Positions 42,771 to 51,497 of a DNA stretch of 64,000 bases are shown piece after piece. Each line of letters opens with the position of its first letter. Within the stretch, counting starts at the first letter, position 1. A program made the translations under genes and the position numbers. The stretch spans positions 372,001 to 436,000 of the forward strand of contig NZ_JOBF01000002.1 of the NCBI RefSeq assembly GCF_000718635.1. The letters are read 5' to 3'. Source of the DNA: Streptomyces varsoviensis (GTDB lineage: Bacteria; Actinomycetota; Actinomycetes; Streptomycetales; Streptomycetaceae). The notes under the pieces were generated by a model. That model did no database searches and was not told the DNA's origin. It worked only from the letters and a program-made list of their open reading frames with translations.

Positions 42771-45482
42771 TCAGGTCAGGATCTCGACGTACCCGTCGGT
42801 CCCGTGCACGCGGACGCGCTGTCCGTCCCGGATCAGCCGGGTGGCCTGCGCCACGCCCACGACGGCCGGCAGTCCGTACTCGCGGGCGATCACCGCGCCA
42901 TGGGTCATCAGGCCGCCCACCTCCGTCACCAGCCCGGCGATGCCGACGAACAGCGGCGACCAACTGGGGTCCGTGAAGGTCGTGACCAGGATGTCGCCCG
43001 CTTCGAGATCGGCGTCCGCCATGTCCAGGACGACGCGGGCCCGACCCTCGACGGTCCCGGCGGACACCGGCAGCCCGGTCAGCGCGCCGTCCGGCACGTC
43101 GTCGCGCCCGTACGACCCCATGACGGCCTCGCCGTCCGAGGTGAGCACGCGGGGCGGGGTGAGCGCGTGGTACGACCGGAAGGCGTCCTTGCGCCGCTGG
43201 ATGAGCCGGCCATCCACCCGATGCGTCCGCACGGCGTCGTGGAACTCCTCGAACGTGAGGTAGAAGACGTCCTCCCGCTCGGGAATCACCCCGGCCCGTA
43301 CGAGGCGGTCGGCCTCCGCCGACAAGGCCCGCTTGTAGACGAAATAGCGGCTGATGATGCCGTACTTCGGGTACTCGCGGTATCCGATGAAGGTCCGCAC
43401 CCGGTCGATCATCCGCTTGGCCTCGGCGGCCTTGTCGGCCCCGCCCGGCAGGGCCCGCAAGCGGGCCAGCACGTCCTGTTCCTTCTCCCGCGCCTTCGCC
43501 CGCCCCTCCTCGAACCGCCGCTCGGCGGCGCCCGGTTCGAAGTTGCGGACGTTGTCGAGGATTACGGGCACGAGCGTGGCGGGACGCTCGCGCCACCGCG
43601 GCCGGGTGATGTCGATCTCGCCGACGCAGCGCATGCCGTACCGGTCGAGGTAGGTCTCGATGGCCTGGCGTGCCACTGTCCCGCCCGAGAGCTTCGCCAG
43701 CTCGTCGAGGAAGGACGAGTCGTCGGCGGGCCCCTCGGCGGGCTCGACGCTCCGCAGGAATTCCACCACCTCCGGCAGCGGGCGGATCACGTCGGCGACG
43801 TCGAGCAGCGCGAGCCCCATCTCGGAGGTGATGTTGTCGGGGGCGGACAGCGTGAGCGTGTCGGCCGCGTTCTTCTCGCCCAGCCAATCGAGCAGCTTGT
43901 CGTTGAGCCACCAGGTGGCCTCCATCCCCGCCATGATCGCCCGCATGCTGAGCGGATCGCCGAGGACCCGCTTGTGCTCCTCGAAGGCCTCCAGCAGGAA
44001 GTCGAACAGCGCTGGTCCGCTCTTCGTCCGGATCTCCCGCTCCAGGGCGGCGAGGGACGCCTGGCTGCGCTCGATCAGCGCGCTGACGATGGCCGGGTCG
44101 GTCTCGATCGGAGCGGGCGGTGCGGGCGGAGCGGGGGGCGCGGCGCCGGGCGGCGGCCCGGCGGGGGTCGCGTCGGGGAGCGTCGGTACGAAGCCGTCGT
44201 GGCCGAGTACGGTCTCCAGGGCGTCCCTGACCAGCGGGTCGCCCTTGCCCACCAGGTCCAGCAGCGCGGCGCGGCTCGCGGGCGCGGCCAGCCGCCGGGT
44301 GACATCGACGAACAGCCTGCCGCCGGCCTCCAGCATCGGCACCATGGCCGTCAACTGCCACACGGAGATGCCCAGGGGCTTCATCGGGTCGGTCATCATC
44401 TGCTGGTGGCCGACGGAGACGTAGACGTGGTTCTCCTCGTCGTCGGCCTCCGGGACGGGGAAGAGCGTCGTGATCGGCCGGCTCTGCACGTTCTGGAAGC
44501 CGTCGTCGACCAGGCACCATTCGATGTCCTGCGGCCGGCCGAAGTGCGCTTCGATCCGCCGCCCGAGCCGTACGAGCCGCACGGCCTGCTCGTCCGTCAG
44601 CGCCGGCTCCTCCCGCCGCCGCGCGTCGACCGCCGTCTCCCGCGTACCGCCGGCCGGCAGGGCGTGAAGGGCACGCCGCTTGGCGGCGATGGTCCGTGCG
44701 ACGACCTCGCCGTCGCGGACCGTGAAGACGTCCGGGTCGACCTGGCCGGAGACCAGTGCCTCGCCGAGGCCGAAGCCGGCGTCGATGGTGGCGGACCGGC
44801 GGTCGCCCGTGACGGGGTCGGCCGTGAACAGGACGCCGGCCGCGTGCGGGGCGACCAACCGCTGCACGACCACGGCCATGTGGACCGTACGGTGGTCGAT
44901 GCCGTTCTGCCGCCGGTAGGCCACGGCCCGTTCGGTGAACAGCGAGGCCCAGCACCGGCTGATGTGCTGAAGGATCTCCGCCGCGCCCACCACGTTGAGG
45001 TACGTGTCCTGCTGGCCGGCGAACGAGGCCGACGGCAGGTCCTCCGCCGTCGCGCTGGACCGGACGGCGTAGCCGTCCCGCTCGCCGAGCCGCGCGAGCG
45101 CGCGGGTGACCGCCGCCGCGATGTCGGCCGGGATCGCGACCCCCTCGATGCCCCGGCGGATCTCCGCGCTGAGTTCGCGGGCCCCCTCCCGGTCGTCCGG
45201 CTCCAGGCGCGACAGCCGGTCGATCAGGTCGCCGACCGCCGGCGCCTGCGCCAGGACCTGCCGGTAGGCGTCCGTCGTCACACAGAAGCCGTCCGGCACG
45301 CGGACGCCCTCGATCCGCGACACCCCGCCCAACTGCGCGCCCTTGCCGCCGACGGCCGCGACCCACGTCTCGTCGACGTCCCGGAGCCCCAGTACGTACC
45401 GCTCGGCCGTCGCGGCCTGCGCGGTCTTCTCGGCCTTCGCGGTCTTCTCAGTCATGTCTGTCATCTCTGTCATTTCAGTCAT
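42771..45482 (-). CDS. rph: Rifampicin phosphotransferase
   Basis: Enzyme that inactivates rifamycin antibiotics by ATP-dependent phosphorylation of the ansa-chain C21 hydroxyl. The 903-residue protein closely follows the Listeria RPH sequence I remember across all three domains: ATP-grasp (VGGKGAQLGGVSRIEGVRVP, YAVRSSATAEDLPSASFAGQ, GVLFTADP), rifampicin-binding middle (MTDPMKPLGISVW, MAGMEATWWLND, GEKNAADTLTLSAPDNITS, YGMRCVGEIDITRPRW) and swivelling His domain (EVGGLMTHGAVIAREYGLP, catalytic His861 by my count). A Pro/Ala linker insertion lies around residues 437-455. ATG 45482 follows GAGGT; the first codons repeat an MTEMTEMTD motif, so ATG 45473 or 45464 could also start. A rifamycin-associated-element-like palindrome lies about 206 bases upstream. 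Confidence 0.95.
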   Translation of the reverse strand: MTEMTEMTDMTEKTAKAEKTAQAATAERYVLGLRDVDETWVAAVGGKGAQLGGVSRIEGVRVPDGFCVTTDAYRQVLAQAPAVGDLIDRLSRLEPDDREGARELSAEIRRGIEGVAIPADIAAAVTRALARLGERDGYAVRSSATAEDLPSASFAGQQDTYLNVVGAAEILQHISRCWASLFTERAVAYRRQNGIDHRTVHMAVVVQRLVAPHAAGVLFTADPVTGDRRSATIDAGFGLGEALVSGQVDPDVFTVRDGEVVARTIAAKRRALHALPAGGTRETAVDARRREEPALTDEQAVRLVRLGRRIEAHFGRPQDIEWCLVDDGFQNVQSRPITTLFPVPEADDEENHVYVSVGHQQMMTDPMKPLGISVWQLTAMVPMLEAGGRLFVDVTRRLAAPASRAALLDLVGKGDPLVRDALETVLGHDGFVPTLPDATPAGPPPGAAPPAPPAPPAPIETDPAIVSALIERSQASLAALEREIRTKSGPALFDFLLEAFEEHKRVLGDPLSMRAIMAGMEATWWLNDKLLDWLGEKNAADTLTLSAPDNITSEMGLALLDVADVIRPLPEVVEFLRSVEPAEGPADDSSFLDELAKLSGGTVARQAIETYLDRYGMRCVGEIDITRPRWRERPATLVPVILDNVRNFEPGAAERRFEEGRAKAREKEQDVLARLRALPGGADKAAEAKRMIDRVRTFIGYREYPKYGIISRYFVYKRALSAEADRLVRAGVIPEREDVFYLTFEEFHDAVRTHRVDGRLIQRRKDAFRSYHALTPPRVLTSDGEAVMGSYGRDDVPDGALTGLPVSAGTVEGRARVVLDMADADLEAGDILVTTFTDPSWSPLFVGIAGLVTEVGGLMTHGAVIAREYGLPAVVGVAQATRLIRDGQRVRVHGTDGYVEILT

Positions 45483-45687
45483 CGCGATACCTCTGAGGCG
45501 GCCGTGCTCCGTCGTACCGCGGTGGCTGATCGCATCACTGGCGCCTCCCCCTCTGTCGAACCCTTGTCGAGCACGGCGCCGCGTCCCCGTACGTCGCCGC
45601 GTCCCCCGTACGTCGGCGGCGACCCACGCACGCCGTGCCCCCGTTGCCACAGGCAGTGGCATCGGCCGACGATTGTGCGCCCTCCCC

Positions 45688-45707
45688 GGGGCCTTGCGGC
45701 AAGCCCC
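45688..45707. promoter_or_regulatory. Rifamycin-associated element (RAE)-like palindrome upstream of rph
   Basis: The sequence GGGGCCTTGCGGCAAGCCCC differs from the 19-base RAE consensus known from rifamycin-inactivation genes (GGGGCTTGCGGCAAGCCCC) by one extra C in the left arm. The core CTTGCGGCAAG (45693-45703) is intact. On the minus strand it is preceded by an AT-rich CATATAG (45716-45722), a possible -10. A further inverted repeat TGCCAC/GTGGCA lies at 45645-45661 in the leader. The rest of 45483-45809 holds no gene. Confidence 0.75.
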
Positions 45708-45809
45708 CCTGTGCGCTATATGTTGAGAATGGCAGGGAGAGTCGTTTCTTCCTGCCTTTGTCGTATGCCGTGCCAGAGGCCCGACAAGCTCGTCGGTGGG
45801 CGGTCCGCG

Positions 45810-47477
45810 TCAGCGGTGCCCGTCCCATACGGCCAGTTCCGGGCCGCCCCGGTTCTCCTCCGGCCCGTACCGCTCGATATGCAGCCGCTGCGCGACGTGA
45901 CGCTTCGGCGCGCAGGACGGCCAGCCGGGGTCGCTGGCCGTCGCGAAGCGCGTCCAGGCACCGTGGACGCGGGTGAAGAGGTCTGCCACGGCGGGGTCCC
46001 GCAGCGTGGCGGCCGGGCCGAGCAGCCCTCGCGGGCCCGTCAGATCGTCGCCGCGGTAGTCGAAGACGAACGGCAGCTCCAGCGTGTGGCAGGCGCCGAG
46101 GCGGCCGTCGAACTGCGGGGAGGGCCAAGCGAATTCATACGCCCAGGTCCCCCCGCCCCGCTCGGTCTCGGTGGCCTCGGCGGCGGCGTGCCCGGCCTCG
46201 GCGCGCCGGGCCCCCGCCTGCCCGGCGTCCATCTGCCCGGCCTCCGCGTGTCCGGCCTCGGCGTGCGCCTCGATGAGCCGCCGGGTCGGGACGGCGAACA
46301 CGTAGTCCGTGATGACGGCGGACAACACCGAGGCCGGCGTGTCGGCGCGCCCCGCGCTCCGGTACGCGGCGATGACCGCCTCGGGCTCGGGATGGAGGCC
46401 GCGCACCTGACGTACCAACTGGTCCTCGTCCGGGGCGGCGGCCAGCGGGCCGGTGGTGTAGAGGTTCGCCTCGTCCGCGTTGGTGCCCGCCATCAGCCGC
46501 ACGCCGGCCGCCGCCCCGGCGCGTACGGCCTCGACGGGCTGCGTGCCGAGCAGTTCCCCGTCCAGCACCGGCCCGAACGGCGACAAGCCGCACAAGGGGT
46601 CGCGCTCCCCGTCAATGTGCAGATCCAGCCCCAGCGTGCGGAGTTGGAGTGCCCCCTGGGCCAACTGCTCATCGGTGAGCGATTCGAAACCTTGCCGCGT
46701 GGCGGGCACGCCCAGACGTGCCGCCAGGGCCTCTGTCACGTACGCGGCCTGACGGGGGCTCAGGGCGTGCGAGGCGCCGCCGCTCTGGCTGATGGCCGCT
46801 CGGAACAGCCCGCACGCCTGCGGGGCCGCGAGCAGCGAGCAGACGCTGATGGCCCCCGCGGACTCCCCGAAGACGGTGACGCGGTCCGGGTCCCCGCCGA
46901 ACGCGCCGATGTTCTCCCGCACCCAGGTCAGCGCCGCGATCTGGTCCCGCAGTCCCAGGTTGGCGGGCGCCCCCGGCAGGGCGGTGAAGCCGTGCGCGCC
47001 GAGCCGGTAGTTGAGGGTGACCAGGACGACGCCGTCCTGCGCGAAGCGGGTCCCGTCGTACGCGCGCGAGGCGCCGGAACCGCTGACGAAGCCCCCGCCG
47101 TGGATGAACACCATGACGGGGAGCCCGGACGTGGCGGGGTCGGGGGTCCAGACGTTGACGGTCAGGGAGTCGGGGCCCTCGGCCCCGGAGACGCCCACGA
47201 CCGGCGTCAGGTCGAGCCCGGAGTCCTCCGTGAGGCGGGCCTGCGGCGCGCTCGGACCGAAGCGGTCGGCCTCGCGCGTGCCGTCCCAGGACGGTGCCGG
47301 GGCGGGCGCGGCGAAGCGCAGCGGCCCGACGGGGGCGGCGGCGTAAGGGATGTTCTTGAACGCGGTGACGCGTGCGGAGGGACCGTGGCTGCCGCCGTCC
47401 CCACCGCTGCCGCTGCCGCTGACGCCGCCGCGCAGGGCGCCCTGCCCGATCCGTACGACTGGCCGCGCATCCCTCAT
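45810..47477 (-). CDS. Carboxylesterase/lipase family protein (type B)
   Basis: A 555-residue alpha/beta hydrolase of the PnbA/type-B esterase group. It has the N-terminal AFKNIPYAAAPVGPLRFAAP, the oxyanion hole VFIHGGGFVSGS, the nucleophile elbow VFGESAGAISVC, and the late GACHTLELPFVFDY with catalytic His. An acidic residue in NADEANLY may complete the triad. An unusual insertion (about residues 415-450) is a low-complexity series of EAGHA/DAGQA repeats. ATG 47477 follows GAGGAG. It lies 24 bases after the FAD-linked oxidase gene on the same strand, so the two are probably co-transcribed. Substrate unknown; no signal peptide is seen. Confidence 0.9.
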   Translation of the reverse strand: MRDARPVVRIGQGALRGGVSGSGSGGDGGSHGPSARVTAFKNIPYAAAPVGPLRFAAPAPAPSWDGTREADRFGPSAPQARLTEDSGLDLTPVVGVSGAEGPDSLTVNVWTPDPATSGLPVMVFIHGGGFVSGSGASRAYDGTRFAQDGVVLVTLNYRLGAHGFTALPGAPANLGLRDQIAALTWVRENIGAFGGDPDRVTVFGESAGAISVCSLLAAPQACGLFRAAISQSGGASHALSPRQAAYVTEALAARLGVPATRQGFESLTDEQLAQGALQLRTLGLDLHIDGERDPLCGLSPFGPVLDGELLGTQPVEAVRAGAAAGVRLMAGTNADEANLYTTGPLAAAPDEDQLVRQVRGLHPEPEAVIAAYRSAGRADTPASVLSAVITDYVFAVPTRRLIEAHAEAGHAEAGQMDAGQAGARRAEAGHAAAEATETERGGGTWAYEFAWPSPQFDGRLGACHTLELPFVFDYRGDDLTGPRGLLGPAATLRDPAVADLFTRVHGAWTRFATASDPGWPSCAPKRHVAQRLHIERYGPEENRGGPELAVWDGHR

Positions 47478-47501
47478 GACCGCTCCTCGACTGGCAGACG
47501 C

Positions 47502-48974
47502 TTACACGGGCCCGGCGATCGTCTCGCCGACCGGCTCCGCGGTCACCCCCTGCACGCCGACGACCTTCCCCGGGTTGAGGATGCCGTGCGGATCGAGCGC
47601 CGTCTTGACGGCGTGGTGCAGGGCCAGCACCCCCGGCCCCAGCTCGCGTTCCATGCCGCGCCGTTTGAGCAGTCCGACGCCGTGTTCGCCGGTGACGGTG
47701 CCGCCCAGGTCCAGGGCGTCGTCGAGTATCGCCTCGAACGCGCGCTGCGCGCGGGCGCGCGCCGCGTCGTCGCCGGGCGGCGTGATGATCAGGGGGTGCA
47801 GATTGCCGTCGCCGGCGTGTGCGATGTTGGCGATCAGCAGGTCATGCGCGGCGGCGGTCCGGTCGATACGGGCCAGCATCTCCGGCACCTTCGCCCGGGG
47901 CACGCAGACGTCCTCGGTGAGCACCGGGCCCAGCCGTTCCAGCGCCGGGTAGGCGAGACGGCGGGCGTCGAACAGCGCGTCGGCCTCCTGCTGGTCGGTG
48001 GAGACCGCGGCCCAGGTCGCCCCGGCCCCGCGGAAGCAGTCGACCATCAGTTCCGCCTCGGCGTCCCCGGCCGCCCCCGGCGTGTCCAGACGCCCCAGCA
48101 GCACCGTGTCGGCCTCGGCGGAGAGCCCCATGTTCTTCCAGGCGTCGACGGCGGCCAGGCAGTGCCGGTCGACGAGTTCCAGCGCCGAGGGCACCACCCC
48201 CGCGGCGGCCACCGCGGCCACCGCCTCGCCCGCCGCGACGGCCGAGTCGAAGTGGCCGACCACCGTACGCTCGGCCGGGCGCCGCGCCCGCAGCCGCACC
48301 GTCACCTCGGTGATCACCCCGAGGGTCCCCTCCGACCCGACCAGCAGCGAGCACAGGTCGTAACCGGCCACGCCCTTGGCGGTGCGCCGCCCCAGCCGGA
48401 CGATCTCACCGCCGCCGGTGACCACCTCAAGCCCCAGCACGTAGTCCCGGGTGACGCCGTACTTCACGCAGCACATCCCGCCCGCGTTGGTCGCGACGTT
48501 GCCGCCTATCGTCGACCAGGGGGAGCTGGCCGGGTCCGGCGGGTACCACAGCCCGTGCTCGGCGCAGGCCCGGCGCAGATCGTCGTTGACGACGCCGGGC
48601 TGCACCACGGCCAGCCGCTCGCCCGCGTCGATCTCCAGCACCCGGTCCATGGCCTCGAAGGACACCACGACGGAGCCGTCCAGCGCGTTCGCGCCGCCGG
48701 ACAGGCCGGTGCCCGCGCCGCGCGGCACCAGCGGCACCCGGTGCTCCAGGCACCACCGCACCAGGGTGCGCACCTCGGCGGTGGACCGGGGCCGGACCAC
48801 CGCCAGCGGCTGCCCGTACGGGGCCCACTCCGCGTCGTCGTGCCGGTAGCCGTCCATGCTCTCCGGCGCCGTCAGGACCCGGCCCTCGGGCAGCGCTTCG
48901 GCCAGCGCCCGGGCGAGGGCGGGGACGTCGGCCGCGCCGCGTCCGCCGCCGATGGGGTGAGTGTGCTGGTCCAT
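47502..48974 (-). CDS. FAD-linked oxidase, GlcD/D-2-hydroxyacid dehydrogenase type
   Basis: A 490-residue flavoprotein of the FAD_binding_4/FAD-oxidase_C family that oxidises 2-hydroxy acids such as glycolate or D-lactate. Motifs: VVRPRSTAEVRTLVRWCLEH, VPLVPRGAGTGLSGGA (FAD pyrophosphate loop), STIGGNVATNAGGMCCVKYG, GSEGTLGVITEVTVR, and the C-terminal NIAHAGDGNLHPLI (metal/substrate His) and GTVTGEHGVGLLKR. ATG 48974 has GGAGGA upstream. Together with the esterase downstream and the IclR gene upstream on the same strand, it may release and oxidise a hydroxyacid. Electron acceptor not encoded nearby. Confidence 0.93.
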   Translation of the reverse strand: MDQHTHPIGGGRGAADVPALARALAEALPEGRVLTAPESMDGYRHDDAEWAPYGQPLAVVRPRSTAEVRTLVRWCLEHRVPLVPRGAGTGLSGGANALDGSVVVSFEAMDRVLEIDAGERLAVVQPGVVNDDLRRACAEHGLWYPPDPASSPWSTIGGNVATNAGGMCCVKYGVTRDYVLGLEVVTGGGEIVRLGRRTAKGVAGYDLCSLLVGSEGTLGVITEVTVRLRARRPAERTVVGHFDSAVAAGEAVAAVAAAGVVPSALELVDRHCLAAVDAWKNMGLSAEADTVLLGRLDTPGAAGDAEAELMVDCFRGAGATWAAVSTDQQEADALFDARRLAYPALERLGPVLTEDVCVPRAKVPEMLARIDRTAAAHDLLIANIAHAGDGNLHPLIITPPGDDAARARAQRAFEAILDDALDLGGTVTGEHGVGLLKRRGMERELGPGVLALHHAVKTALDPHGILNPGKVVGVQGVTAEPVGETIAGPV

Positions 48975-48989
48975 GGGCCGTCCTCCGCT

Positions 48990-49017
48990 GCTGCGTGCTG
49001 CGTGCTGCGTGCTGTGC
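48990..49017. repeat. 7-bp tandem array (GCTGCGT)
   Basis: Three perfect GCTGCGT heptads (48990-48996, 48997-49003, 49004-49010) followed by a diverged GCTGTGC lie between the start of the FAD-linked oxidase and the end of the IclR gene. Read in another phase the unit is GTGCTGC, which shares the RTGCT core of two other heptad arrays at 59.2 and 63.7 kb. Confidence 0.85.
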
Positions 49018-49108
49018 TGAGCTGTGCGTTTTCATCATCGCCGGGGGCGGCGGCGCGGGACGCAGGGGGGTGGTGAGGGAGCGGGACCTGACCATCACCA
49101 GGCGAGGC

Positions 49109-49960
49109 TCACTCCGCCGCGCCGCCCGTACGGGAGAGTTCGTCCGAGAGTTCCGCGGCGGCGGCGCGTACGGCGTCCGCGATCGTGTCGAGCCGCGCGG
49201 CGGTACGGGGGGTGGGGCCGGCCACCGCGAGGCAGGCGACGAGCCGGCCGCCCGCGAACACCCCGGCCGCGGTGGCGCTGACGTCCGGCAGGGTCTCCCC
49301 GCGGTTGAAGGCGACGCCCTCGGCGGCGACGGCCGTCAGCTCCTCGCGGACCCGCGCGCGGCGGCCCTCGTCCGGGACGTGGGCCCGCAGGTAGGCGTTG
49401 CGGCGCGCCGTGTCACGGTGGGCCAGCACCACCTTGCCGGTACTGGTCGGGTACAGCGGGCGGCGGGTGCGCAGGGGAGCGGAGTAGCGGATCACCTGGC
49501 TGGATTCGAGGACCCGCACGTAGACGATCGAGTCGCCGACGGGCTCGCCCAGCATCACCGTCTCGTCGAACTCCCGCCGCAGCCGCTCCATCGCCGGGCG
49601 GGCGAGGTCGGCCAGGGCGGGCCGAACGGCCGCTAGCAGTGCGCCGGCAGCCGGGCCGAGCACGTAGCCGCCGCGCCGCTCGGTGAGGTAACCGGTGGCC
49701 ACGAGCCCCTGGACGAGCCCGTGCACGGAGGATTTCGGGGCGTCCAGTACGGCGCAGAGCGCGGCCAGCCGCACGCCGTCCGAGGCGGCGGCGGTCTCCA
49801 GGATGGTGGTCACCCGCGTGACGGTCCGGTGCTCTTTGGGCGTCTGCTCCTTTGCCCCCTCGTCCTTTGCCAACTGGTCCTGTGGTGTCTGTGATGCCTG
49901 GTCTCTGGACGCCCGTTCCCTGGCCGCCCGTTCCGTGGGCGTCCCGTCGTGACCTGCCAC
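49109..49960 (-). CDS. IclR-family regulator
   Basis: A 283-residue transcription factor. After a charged 45-residue leader comes the winged helix RVTTILETAAASDGVRLAAL, DAPKSSVHGLVQGLVATGYL and RRGGYVLGPAAG, then the GAF-like effector domain with LREFDETVMLGEPVGDSIVY, LYPTSTGKVVLAH and FNRGETLPDVSATAAGVFA. GTG 49960 is chosen because GGAGG lies just upstream; the frame stays open far upstream only as shadow coding. It is divergent from the acyl-CoA dehydrogenase-CoA transferase operon and lies ahead of the oxidase-esterase pair, so it may regulate both. Two phased inverted repeats upstream of the dehydrogenase are its likely operators. Confidence 0.92.
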   Translation of the reverse strand: MAGHDGTPTERAARERASRDQASQTPQDQLAKDEGAKEQTPKEHRTVTRVTTILETAAASDGVRLAALCAVLDAPKSSVHGLVQGLVATGYLTERRGGYVLGPAAGALLAAVRPALADLARPAMERLRREFDETVMLGEPVGDSIVYVRVLESSQVIRYSAPLRTRRPLYPTSTGKVVLAHRDTARRNAYLRAHVPDEGRRARVREELTAVAAEGVAFNRGETLPDVSATAAGVFAGGRLVACLAVAGPTPRTAARLDTIADAVRAAAAELSDELSRTGGAAE

Positions 49961-50066
49961 GTCGCCTCCGTGCTCGTTCGCGCCGCTGCCCGGCCGTCGC
50001 TGCCGCGGTCGTCGTCGGGGCCATATTGTCGCAGCCCGCGCGGGCCGGACCCGTGCCTCGGCTCTC

Positions 50067-50132
50067 TTGACAGGGGTCACAACCGTACCTAGCTTCGTTC
50101 CTACTGACGAACTCTCGTTCCTATATACGAAC
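50067..50132 (+). promoter_or_regulatory. Promoter with two phased IclR-type operators
   Basis: A good promoter is visible: TTGACA (50067-50072), 17-base spacer, TAGCTT (50090-50095). Immediately downstream are two copies of GTTC-8 bases-GAAC, at 50097-50112 and 50117-50132. They are exactly 20 bases apart, so they lie on the same DNA face. Binding there would occlude the transcription start of the dehydrogenase operon. Confidence 0.8.
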
Positions 50133-50164
50133 TTCGGGAACGGTACGAGTGAGCGGAGCGGCAC

Positions 50165-51331
50165 ATGGATTTCGACCTCACCGAACAGCAGCGGGACATT
50201 CAGGCCGGCGTCCGCGACCTGGCCCGGAGCTTCCCGCCCGAGTACTGGGCCGAACGCGACGACCGGGGCGAGTTCCCGTGGAAGTTCTACGACGCCTTCG
50301 CCGCCGCCGGCTGGCTGGGCATCGCCGTCCCCGAGGAGTACGGCGGCGGCGGGCTCGGCGTCCTGGACGCGGCGCTGCTCTTGGAGGAGGTGGCGGCGTC
50401 CGGCGCCGGCATGAACGGGTGCAGCACGATGCACCTGACGATCTTCGGGCTCAACGTCCTGGCCCGGCACGGCAGCGAGGAGCTGCGCCGCTCGGTGCTG
50501 CCGCACGCCGCCACCGGCGAACTGCACGTGTGCTTCGGGGTGACCGAACCGGACGCCGGGACCGACACCACCCGGATCTCCACCGTCGCCCGGCGCGACG
50601 GCGACGACTACGTGATCGACGGCCGCAAGATATGGATAACCAAGGCCGGAGACGCGCAGAAGATGATCCTGCTCGCCCGCACGACCCCGCGCGACGAGGC
50701 GGCCCGGCCCACGGACGGGCTGTCGGTCTTCCTCGCCGACGTCGACCGCCGGGCCATGGACATCCGGCCGATCCCGAAGATGGGCCGCAACGCCGTGGCC
50801 TCCAACGAGATCTTCATCGACGGCCTCCGGGTCCCCGTGTCCGCCCGGATCGGCGAGGAGGGCGAGGGGTTCCGCTATCTGCTGGACGGCCTCAATCCGG
50901 AGCGCATCCTCCTCGCCCACGAGGCGCTGGGGCTCGGCCGCGCCGCCCTCGACGCGGCGACCCGCTACGCCAAGGACCGCGTCGTCTTCGACCGCCCCAT
51001 CGGGCAGAACCAGGGCATCGCCTTCCCGCTCGCCGAGGCGCTCACCCGGCTCGACGCCGCCCGGCTGATGGCCCGTCAGGCGGCCTGGCGTTACGACCAG
51101 GGGCTGGCCTGCGGGCGCGAGGCGAACATGGCCAAGTGGCTCTGCGCGGACGCCGGTTTCCAGGCCGCCGACCGGGCGGTGCAGACCCTGGGGGGTATGG
51201 GATACGCGCGGGAGTACCACGTCGAGCGCTATTTCCGGGAGGCCCGGCTGCTGCGGCTCGCGCCGGTCAGCCAGGAGATGGTGCTCAACTACGTCGCACA
51301 GCATGTGATGGGCCTGCCGCGCTCGTACTGA
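50165..51331 (+). CDS. Acyl-CoA dehydrogenase (isovaleryl-type active site)
   Basis: A 388-residue flavin dehydrogenase. Family features: FGVTEPDAGTDTTRISTVAR, GRKIWITKAGDA, DRPIGQNQGIAFPLAEA and VQTLGGMGYAREYHVERYFR. The usual catalytic EGT(S)EI near the C-terminus is replaced by LAPVSQE, but a Glu (Glu246) occurs in LNPERILLA, the position used as base in isovaleryl-CoA and long-chain enzymes. The protein is therefore expected to be active, with a branched or unusual acyl-CoA as substrate. ATG 50165 follows GGAGCGG. First gene of an operon with a CaiB-type CoA-transferase; divergent from IclR. Confidence 0.92.
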   Translation: MDFDLTEQQRDIQAGVRDLARSFPPEYWAERDDRGEFPWKFYDAFAAAGWLGIAVPEEYGGGGLGVLDAALLLEEVAASGAGMNGCSTMHLTIFGLNVLARHGSEELRRSVLPHAATGELHVCFGVTEPDAGTDTTRISTVARRDGDDYVIDGRKIWITKAGDAQKMILLARTTPRDEAARPTDGLSVFLADVDRRAMDIRPIPKMGRNAVASNEIFIDGLRVPVSARIGEEGEGFRYLLDGLNPERILLAHEALGLGRAALDAATRYAKDRVVFDRPIGQNQGIAFPLAEALTRLDAARLMARQAAWRYDQGLACGREANMAKWLCADAGFQAADRAVQTLGGMGYAREYHVERYFREARLLRLAPVSQEMVLNYVAQHVMGLPRSY

Positions 51332-51497
51332 CCGAACTGATCCGCCCTTACGACCCGTTCGCGCGGTGGTCTGTCCGTACAGCCGGTCCGCACGGTTCGT
51401 CCGCCGGCCGCGGCCCGGCCGTACGTACTCCTCCCAGCACGCTCGTACGGAACCCACGGAACGTCCGGAATCGCCTCGCCACGCCTCTGGAGGAACC

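Noticed and set aside
42768..49076. Plus-strand open frame of about 2100 codons
   Set aside because: It runs antisense across rph, the esterase and the FAD-linked oxidase, all of which have clear catalytic motifs. The product is low-complexity and has no start signals.
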